Shown here: positions 15,471 to 20,941 of the stretch, in pieces
Layout: each line of letters begins with the position of its first letter
Position numbering within the stretch: the first letter of the stretch is position 1
Assembly (NCBI GenBank): GCA_028869975.1
Contig: JAGWQR010000320.1
Coordinates: forward strand, 1-20,941
DNA: 20,941 nucleotides
DNA from: Alphaproteobacteria bacterium
Lineage (GTDB): Bacteria; Pseudomonadota; Alphaproteobacteria; Sphingomonadales; Sphingomonadaceae
Direction of reading: 5' to 3'
The notes under the pieces: generated by a model
The model's input: only the letters and a program-made list of their open reading frames with translations
Told to the model about the DNA's origin: nothing
Databases searched by the model: none
Translations under genes and position numbers: made by a program

Positions 15471-17084
15471 ATGATATTGCCCAGCCGATTCGCCGGGCCG
15501 CCTGCGCAGCTTGCAGAGGGCTGGTCGATGGCGCGCCTTACCCAGCCGAGCCGGTTGAGCGGCGCGAACGGGATCGCCACCGGCCCCGATGGGCGCATCT
15601 GGGTGGCGTCGGTGCCGTCCTCCAGCGTCAACGCAATCAACCCCGATTTCGGAGCAATCGAGACGATTTCACCGATGGACGGGGCGATTACGGCCCCAGA
15701 CGATCTGGTGTTTGACGAGGCGGGCAATGTCTATCTGACCGAAATTACGCTGGGCCGCGTGGCGATGCGCGATACGAAGGGTCGCGTGAGTGTGATTCAG
15801 GGTGATATGCCGGTCGCGAACCCGATTACCTATCATCAGGGCCATCTTATCGCGGGCGAATGCCGGATGGATGCGCGGATTATGGAGCTGGATCGGGGTG
15901 GCGGCGCGCCGCGCGTCATCAAGGATGGTATCCCGATGGCCAACGCGTTTCAGGTTGGGCCGGACGGGCGGCTCTATGCGCCGATCATGGGTGCCAATGA
16001 AATCTGGGCGATTGATCTCGCCACCGGCGCGCATGAGGTGGTGGCGGGTGATCTGGGCGTGCCTGATTCGGTCAAGTTCGATGCCAAGGGCCGCATCGTC
16101 ACCACGCAGGTTGCAAGTGGCCAAGTGTTGCGGCTTGATGTGCAGGCGGGTACGCGCGAGGTGCTCGCGCAGCTCCCCCCCGGCCTCGATAATGTCACTT
16201 TTGTGGGCGAGCGCATCTTTATTTCCAGCATCAATGGCTCGATCACCGAGATACTGGAGCCGGGCAAGGTCAGGCCACTCGTGGAGCGTGGCCTGCAATG
16301 GCCGCTGGGGTTGGCCGTGGATGAGGCAGGCACGCTGTTCGTCGCGGATGGTGTTTATGGCTACACGATTGCGCCAGATGCCCCAGTGAATGCCGAGACG
16401 CTCCAGCTCGCGGGGATGATCTTCTATCCCGGCTGCCCCGGCTATATGCGCGGCGTTGCGAAGGGCAGCGCGCCGGGCGAATGGATCATCGCAACTGGCT
16501 TGGGGAGCCTTGCGCGCTATAACCCTGCCCAAGCCACAAGCGACTTTATCGCGCATGGCTATGACATTTTAATGGGTGTCGCAGTGAGCGACAGGGGCGC
16601 GATCGTGTTCTCTGAATATGGCGCAGGCCGGGTGCATGTCGCGCCAGGGCCGGACATCAAGATGATCGCCGAGGGGCTGGATAAACCGATGGGCGTCGCG
16701 CTGATCGGTGACACCGCCTATGTTGCGGAAGCAGGCGCGGGACGGATCGTGAAGCTGCAACAAGGATCGCCGATGGATACAGTTGTCGATGGGCTGGAAC
16801 GCCCAGAGGGGCTGTGCGCGCATGACGGCAAGCTTTATGCGGTGGACACAAAGGCGCGCGCGCTGATCGAGATTAACCCGGCGCGCGGCACGCACGCCGT
16901 CATCGCCAGCCAGCTTCCCGTCGGTGCGCCGCATGGCGTGGCGCACATGCCATGGCTCGGGCCGATTGGCGATATGTCCGGGCCGATGGTCAATTTCGCA
17001 AGTGTTGCAGCCGGCACGGACGGCACAATCTATGTCGCCGCCGACGCCGAAGGCAGCGTACTTGCAGTCCGGTGCGCGCACTGA
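15471..17084 (+). CDS. SMP-30/gluconolactonase or NHL/Vgb-type beta-propeller protein
   Basis: A 537-residue protein made of repeated propeller-blade units. Blade-like segments of the form G-x-D-G-x-(I/L)-(W/Y)-V are seen near residues 31-47, 76-91, 158-171, 198-213, 277-293, 365-381, 404-420, 444-459 and 512-524. This is more than a six-bladed SMP-30 lactonase of about 300 residues needs, so it may hold two propellers or one enlarged one. There is no signal peptide, so it should be cytoplasmic. Members of this broad group include calcium-dependent lactonases and the streptogramin B lyase. In an operon with a Baeyer-Villiger monooxygenase, a lactone- or ester-opening role is attractive but not shown: I could not identify the SMP-30 metal ligands with confidence. 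A structural or binding role is the alternative. Confidence 0.8.
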   Translation: MILPSRFAGPPAQLAEGWSMARLTQPSRLSGANGIATGPDGRIWVASVPSSSVNAINPDFGAIETISPMDGAITAPDDLVFDEAGNVYLTEITLGRVAMRDTKGRVSVIQGDMPVANPITYHQGHLIAGECRMDARIMELDRGGGAPRVIKDGIPMANAFQVGPDGRLYAPIMGANEIWAIDLATGAHEVVAGDLGVPDSVKFDAKGRIVTTQVASGQVLRLDVQAGTREVLAQLPPGLDNVTFVGERIFISSINGSITEILEPGKVRPLVERGLQWPLGLAVDEAGTLFVADGVYGYTIAPDAPVNAETLQLAGMIFYPGCPGYMRGVAKGSAPGEWIIATGLGSLARYNPAQATSDFIAHGYDILMGVAVSDRGAIVFSEYGAGRVHVAPGPDIKMIAEGLDKPMGVALIGDTAYVAEAGAGRIVKLQQGSPMDTVVDGLERPEGLCAHDGKLYAVDTKARALIEINPARGTHAVIASQLPVGAPHGVAHMPWLGPIGDMSGPMVNFASVAAGTDGTIYVAADAEGSVLAVRCAH

Positions 17085-17181
17085 ACTGACTTTCGCCCCC
17101 ATCAGTGGGAAACCCCGCTCCAGCGATGCTTGGCGGGGAGGGATGGACACGCGATACGGTACACTTAGGAGAAGGCCGGAT
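17085..17181 (+). other. Intergenic gap with hairpin and ribosome binding site
   Basis: This 97-base gap is the longest inside the plus-strand operon. It holds a GC-rich inverted repeat, CCCCGC at 17113-17118 and GCGGGG at 17133-17138, with a small inner AGC/GCT stem. No T-run follows, so it is not a typical intrinsic terminator; it may be a processing or stability element. AGGAGAAGG at 17167-17175 is the ribosome binding site for the ligase start at 17182. An earlier in-frame ATG at 17143 has a GGGGAGGG run directly against it, which is too close to be a good site. Confidence 0.4.
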
Positions 17182-18741
17182 ATGGCCAGCCTCACCGACT
17201 ATATAAGCTATGCCGACGCGCAGACACGTGCAAACACCGCCGCACTCTGGGCGCTGTTCGATGGCGACAGGGAGCGGCTCAACATCGCGCATGAATGCAT
17301 CATCCGCCATGCGCGTGGTGATGGCCGGGCTGCTGTGCGTATCGCGCATGCCGATGGCCATGACGAGATTCTGAGCTTTGATGCGATTGCAGCAGGCGCG
17401 GCGCGCTTTGCGCACTGGCTGGAGGCGCAGGGGGTTGTGCCGGGCGCGCGCATCGCGTTCATGCTGGAGCCGGGGCTGCCCTTCTATGTATGCCTTTTCG
17501 GCGCTATGCTGACCGGCGCGATTTCGGTGCCGTTGTTCACGCTGTTCGGGCCGGATGCGCTCAAGCTTCGCATTGACGATTGCGCACCCGCCATCCTGAT
17601 TACCAATGCGGAGAAAGTGGAACTTGCGTACGGACTTACCGGGCCGCAGATTATGGTCGCGAATGATGCTTTCCTCGCCTCAATCGCGCATCTCCCAGCA
17701 ACTTACACGCCCAAAACCCGTGCCAATGATCTCGCCTGCTATCAATACACTTCGGGGACGACCCGCGAATTGCCCGAGGCGGTCAAACATACGCACCGCG
17801 CGCTTGTGACGCTGATGTTCGCAGCGCTCTATGGCACGGGCATAAGGCCGGGCGATGAATTTTTCTGCCCGTCCTCGCCTGCCTGGGGGCATGGACTGTG
17901 GCACGGCACTCTGGCCCCGCTCGGCCTTGGCGTGACCACCGGCACCTTCGCGGGGCGTTTCGATCCGGTACGGCTGATGAAGGCGCTGGACAACTATAAA
18001 ATAACCAATATGTCTGCCGCCGCGACCCATTACCGGATGATGAAGAATTCTGGCCATACGGGGGACTTTACCTTCCATTTGCACAAACTCAGCTACACCG
18101 GCGAGCCGATAGACCCGGCGACGCTCGAATTCATCGATGCGCATTTCCATGTGCCCGCGTGCTCCATGTATGGCACCACCGAGATCGGTGTGGTGCTGGT
18201 CAATTATCCGGGGGCGGATGATTTCATGGTCAAGCCGGGATCGCTCGGGCGTCCGGTGCCGGGGCTGAAACTGGAGGTGCAGCGGCCCGATGGCAGCCCA
18301 TGCGCACCCGAAGAGATTGGCGAGCTTATGCTGTGGCGCGGTGGCGCATGGCTTTCGACCAAAGACCGCGCGAAGATCGACGCCGACGGTTATTTCTACC
18401 ATTGCGGCCGCGCCGATGATGTCATCATTTCGGCGGGCTGGACGATGAGTGCGGTCGAGATTGAGAGCAGTCTGCTCAAGCATGATGCAGTGCTCGAATG
18501 CGCAGTGATCGGTGTGCCCGACGAAAAACGCGGGCAGGTGGTCAAGGCGTTTGTGATCGTCAACCGCGCAAGCACGGACGCACTGGTAAAAGAATTGCAG
18601 GACTTCACCCGAGAAAAACTCAGCCGGCATGAATTCCCGCGCCTGATCGACTTTGTATCTGAACTTCCAAAAACCCCGGCGGGCAAGGTCAACCGCAAGG
18701 TGCTGCGTGACCGCGAGGCCGCCGCCGCTACAACCAACTGA
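17182..18741 (+). CDS. AMP-forming acyl-CoA ligase with altered phosphate loop
   Basis: A 519-residue adenylate-forming enzyme, nearest in style to the acetyl/medium-chain acyl-CoA synthetase branch. The phosphate loop reads YTSGTTRELPEAVKHTHR from residue 189, so the usual glycine is R195 and the usual lysine is E199. The other motifs are normal: MYGTTEIGVVL as A5, a KDRAKIDADGYFYHCGR region, GRADDVIISAGWTMSAVEIE, and the catalytic lysine in PKTPAGKVNRKVLR. The frame is open from 16924, overlapping the propeller gene, but the ATG at 17182 is chosen because AGGAGAAGG lies just before it and the family-like sequence begins there. Following the aldehyde dehydrogenase in the operon, it could activate the acid made by that enzyme. 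The double-hotdog gene starts 17 bases downstream. Confidence 0.9.
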   Translation: MASLTDYISYADAQTRANTAALWALFDGDRERLNIAHECIIRHARGDGRAAVRIAHADGHDEILSFDAIAAGAARFAHWLEAQGVVPGARIAFMLEPGLPFYVCLFGAMLTGAISVPLFTLFGPDALKLRIDDCAPAILITNAEKVELAYGLTGPQIMVANDAFLASIAHLPATYTPKTRANDLACYQYTSGTTRELPEAVKHTHRALVTLMFAALYGTGIRPGDEFFCPSSPAWGHGLWHGTLAPLGLGVTTGTFAGRFDPVRLMKALDNYKITNMSAAATHYRMMKNSGHTGDFTFHLHKLSYTGEPIDPATLEFIDAHFHVPACSMYGTTEIGVVLVNYPGADDFMVKPGSLGRPVPGLKLEVQRPDGSPCAPEEIGELMLWRGGAWLSTKDRAKIDADGYFYHCGRADDVIISAGWTMSAVEIESSLLKHDAVLECAVIGVPDEKRGQVVKAFVIVNRASTDALVKELQDFTREKLSRHEFPRLIDFVSELPKTPAGKVNRKVLRDREAAAATTN

Positions 18742-18746
18742 ATCCC

Positions 18747-18752
18747 AAGGAG
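18747..18752 (+). promoter_or_regulatory. Ribosome binding site of the double-hotdog gene
   Basis: AAGGAG lies 6 bases before the ATG at 18759 and just after the stop of the ligase gene. It supports this start. Confidence 0.6.
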
Positions 18753-18758
18753 AACACC

Positions 18759-19889
18759 ATGTCCACCAATAAATTCCCCAAAATCACCGAGGAAGGTCTC
18801 GCTGATCTGCGCAGCCGCATCGGTGTAACGGTCGAGAACACGATCGAGCCATGGAATTATGAGGCGACGCGCGACGCGATCCGCCACTATGCGCACGGTA
18901 TTGGCGATGATAACCCCTTATGGTGTGATCCCGACTATGCCGCCAGAACGCGTTATGGCGGCATCGTTGCGCTGCCCAGCTTCCTGTTCACCACCAGCCG
19001 GTTGATTTCGGGCTATTGCGGCGGGCTGTCGGGGGTTCATGCGATGTGGGCGGGCGCGGACTGGACCTGGCACAAGCCGGTGCTCCGCAATGATGTCATC
19101 ACGACGCAAGCGCACCTGAAAGATCTGATCGAGCATCAGACCCGCTTTGCCGGGCGATCTTTCCAGCAGATTTACCATGTCAAATTCTTCAACCAGCACG
19201 GTGATACGGTCGCTGAAGCCGACTCATGGGTGTTCCGCACCGATCGCGACGAGGCGCGTGAAAAGGGCACCAAATATACCGAAGCGCGCGGCCGGGTTGA
19301 GCCGTTCACCGACGCGCAGCTCGCCGAATGGGGCAAGCTCTATGCCAATGAGGAAGTGCGTGGGGCCACCCCGCGCTATTGGGAAGATGTGCAGGTCGGC
19401 GATGAACTGCCGCGCATGATGAAGGGGCCGATGACGGTCACCGGATTTATCTGCTATGCTCAAGGCTGGGGTGGGCTGTATATCCGCGCCAACAAACTCG
19501 CCTGGAAGATGCAGCAGGCGCACCCCGGCCTTGGCATCAGGAACCGTTTCAACGTGCCCGATTGTCCCGAGCGGGTGCATTGGGATGAAGCGTTCGCACT
19601 CGAAGTCGGTGCGCCGGGGGCCTATGATTATGGCCCGGAGCGCTGCTCATGGCTCACCCATCATATCACCAACTGGATTGGCGATGCTGGCTTCCTGCAC
19701 AAGGCCAAGTGCCAGATCCGGCGGCACAACCCCGACGGTGATGTGATTTTCATTGATGGGTCGGTCACCCGCAAATTCGTTGAGAACGGCAAGCATTATG
19801 TTGAGATTCAGCAGAAAGCGGAGACACATCGCGGCGAAGTGTCTGCCTTTGGCACCGCGATTGCGGAATTGCCGAGCAAAACCTCTTAG
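18759..19889 (+). CDS. Double-hotdog acyl dehydratase (MaoC / FAS1-like dehydratase family)
   Basis: A 376-residue protein with two hotdog folds. The N-terminal one has the hydratase-2-like stretch YAHGIGDDNPLWCDPDYA at about residues 44-61, followed by TRYGGIVALPSFLF. The usual catalytic histidine of the DxNPxH motif is W55 here, as in non-catalytic hotdogs. The second half contains RVHWDEAFALEVGAPGAYDYG and THHITNWIGDAGFL, which may supply the active site. The family adds or removes water at CoA- or carrier-bound enoyl groups; some members work as heterodimers. It is the last gene of the plus-strand operon and its stop codon overlaps the stop of the convergent, related gene. Enoyl-CoA hydratase activity is the best guess; a structural partner role for the neighbouring homolog is the alternative. 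Confidence 0.88.
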   Translation: MSTNKFPKITEEGLADLRSRIGVTVENTIEPWNYEATRDAIRHYAHGIGDDNPLWCDPDYAARTRYGGIVALPSFLFTTSRLISGYCGGLSGVHAMWAGADWTWHKPVLRNDVITTQAHLKDLIEHQTRFAGRSFQQIYHVKFFNQHGDTVAEADSWVFRTDRDEAREKGTKYTEARGRVEPFTDAQLAEWGKLYANEEVRGATPRYWEDVQVGDELPRMMKGPMTVTGFICYAQGWGGLYIRANKLAWKMQQAHPGLGIRNRFNVPDCPERVHWDEAFALEVGAPGAYDYGPERCSWLTHHITNWIGDAGFLHKAKCQIRRHNPDGDVIFIDGSVTRKFVENGKHYVEIQQKAETHRGEVSAFGTAIAELPSKTS

Positions 19890-20941
19890 GCTGGCCGTAC
19901 CGGCAGTTCGATTTCGGCCTTGGCGGTGGCGAGCACGCTGCCAAGCTGGTTCGCCATACGCACCTCGGCCTGCACCATATGCCGCCTTTCCGCATCCACC
20001 ATCTTGTCGATGATCTTGCCAGTCTGGATCGTGATGTCGCCGGTCAAAGCGGGCGAGCGGTAATTGCAGTTGGAATGGCGCACCATGCCCCATTCGCCAG
20101 CCCAGCCACTTAGATAATCGGTGATCCACGCGCCCATGCTCGCACCATAGCCATAACCGCGAGGCATCCCGATATAGCGCGCCCAGCGCGGGAACAGGTG
20201 ACCGCGCGATGGACCGATATAGGCCCCATCGGTATTTTCCGGATTGTTGGCTTCTTCGGTCGGGTCCTGCTCCGGCCCGGCCATCGGTCCGACAAAGCCG
20301 AGCAATTCCATGTCCATATCGGTGCGGCGGTGCGCACCGCCCCATTGGGTGAAAGTGTAGCTGCGCCATTCGGTCGCGAAACTCACTATCGAATGCGGCC
20401 CGAACACGCGCTCGGGCAGTTCGTCACCGATGTTCACGCTATCCCAATAGCGGGCGCTATGGCCGAGATCATGAAGCATCCTGACCCATTGATATTTGCG
20501 CGCCTCCAGCGCTTCCAGCTCATCATCGCTCCAAACCGGATCTTCATGGCCTTGGGTGGTGCCATGTTGCGCTGCCTCGCCTGCTTCCTGGGCATAGCGG
20601 ATAGCGGTCGAGCGCTGCTTGGCGATCAGGTCACCGTCCTGATTATAATAGAAATTATCACCGCGCTGGAAGCAGGTGGGGCCGAACGACGATGTGTCCT
20701 TCACTTTGTAATCGAATGGAATCCGCTCATTCCAGATACGATCACCGCCAAAAATGCGCGGTCCATAAAACCACCACTCATCGCCGCCGAAAAGCATATG
20801 CGATTTCGGGATCAGGCCGATACACGCCGGCGCCGAGCCATGCCCGTCATCCATTGTCACCGGAAAACTCTGCGGCGCGACGAGTCTGCCATGGCGTCCC
20901 TGCATCGCATAGCCTGAGTCATAATGCAGCCGGTTTGGGTA
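19886..20941 (-). CDS. Double-hotdog acyl dehydratase (MaoC-like), 5' end outside window
   Basis: The frame remains open to the window end (the codons before the ATG at 20905 read YPNRLHYDSGYA), so the true start lies beyond 20941 and about 351 residues are visible. The N-terminal hotdog has NRLHYDSGYA and GRLVAPQSF, keeping the histidine-aspartate pair that is lost in the convergent homolog. Later parts include ARYWDSVNIGDELPERVFGPHS and the C-terminal hotdog ending in RMANQLGSVLATAKAEIELPV. It is probably a hydratase or dehydratase for enoyl-CoA intermediates. It converges on the other double-hotdog gene with the two stop codons overlapping, so it belongs to a different operon that enters from the right. 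Whether the two homologs act on successive steps or as partners is open. Confidence 0.87.
   Translation of the reverse strand, partial: YPNRLHYDSGYAMQGRHGRLVAPQSFPVTMDDGHGSAPACIGLIPKSHMLFGGDEWWFYGPRIFGGDRIWNERIPFDYKVKDTSSFGPTCFQRGDNFYYNQDGDLIAKQRSTAIRYAQEAGEAAQHGTTQGHEDPVWSDDELEALEARKYQWVRMLHDLGHSARYWDSVNIGDELPERVFGPHSIVSFATEWRSYTFTQWGGAHRRTDMDMELLGFVGPMAGPEQDPTEEANNPENTDGAYIGPSRGHLFPRWARYIGMPRGYGYGASMGAWITDYLSGWAGEWGMVRHSNCNYRSPALTGDITIQTGKIIDKMVDAERRHMVQAEVRMANQLGSVLATAKAEIELPVRPA

Noticed and set aside
17113..17138. Hairpin after the propeller gene as a rho-independent terminator
   Set aside because: No T-run follows the stem and the operon continues 44 bases on with a well-placed ribosome binding site, so only a generic hairpin is recorded.
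17143..17181. Earlier start for the third ligase at 17143
   Set aside because: The purine run abuts the ATG with no spacing, and the extra residues do not look like family sequence; the start at 17182 has a properly spaced AGGAGAAGG.

Overview
The window looks like a piece of a large accessory catabolic island from a high-GC proteobacterium, most plausibly an alphaproteobacterium of the sphingomonad type. That guess rests on base composition, dense ATGA-coupled genes and gene content. No rRNA, tRNA or housekeeping marker is present, so taxonomy is inference. Almost every base is coding. I count 17 protein genes, two of them cut by the window edges, and saw no RNA gene, CRISPR array or insertion sequence.

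Layout. (1) Bases 2-1815, plus strand: two overlapping acyl-CoA dehydrogenase genes, probably a heteromeric alpha/beta enzyme. (2) Bases 1822-8366, minus strand, read from 8366 downward: an AMP-forming acyl-CoA ligase, a 101-residue cysteine-containing protein of unknown function, a second ligase, a crotonase-fold enoyl-CoA hydratase, a CaiB/BaiF CoA-transferase and an amidohydrolase. The last four are tightly spaced or overlapping. (3) Bases 8367-8509: the main intergenic region, from which two operons diverge. (4) Bases 8510-19889, plus strand: an NTF2/SnoaL-like protein, a type I Baeyer-Villiger monooxygenase, a Rieske oxygenase, a thiamine-diphosphate lyase/decarboxylase-family protein, an aldehyde dehydrogenase, a long SMP-30/NHL-type beta-propeller, a third AMP-forming ligase and a double-hotdog (MaoC-type) dehydratase. 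(5) Bases 19886-20941, minus strand: a second double-hotdog protein, cut by the window end.

How the genes may work together (inference). The plus-strand operon has the parts to oxygenate a substrate (Rieske, BVMO), open a lactone or ester (propeller protein as candidate lactonase), cleave a C-C bond (ThDP enzyme), oxidise the resulting aldehyde (ALDH) and activate the acid to a CoA ester (ligase). The flanking genes (acyl-CoA dehydrogenase pair, hydratases, CoA-transferase, two more ligases) supply beta-oxidation-like steps. The substrate cannot be named from sequence; a cyclic or terpenoid/steroid-like carboxylic acid or ketone would fit.

The most unusual observation is that two neighbouring, translationally coupled genes, the enoyl-CoA hydratase and the CoA-transferase, both appear circularly permuted. 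In each, the segment normally found at the C-terminus of the family lies at the N-terminus, and the protein stops where that segment would normally start. The key catalytic residues are kept in both, so they look like working enzymes. Secondary points are a ThDP-binding motif reading SDS...VD instead of GDG...NN, a ligase whose P-loop lacks the usual Gly and Lys, and the small uncharacterised cysteine protein.
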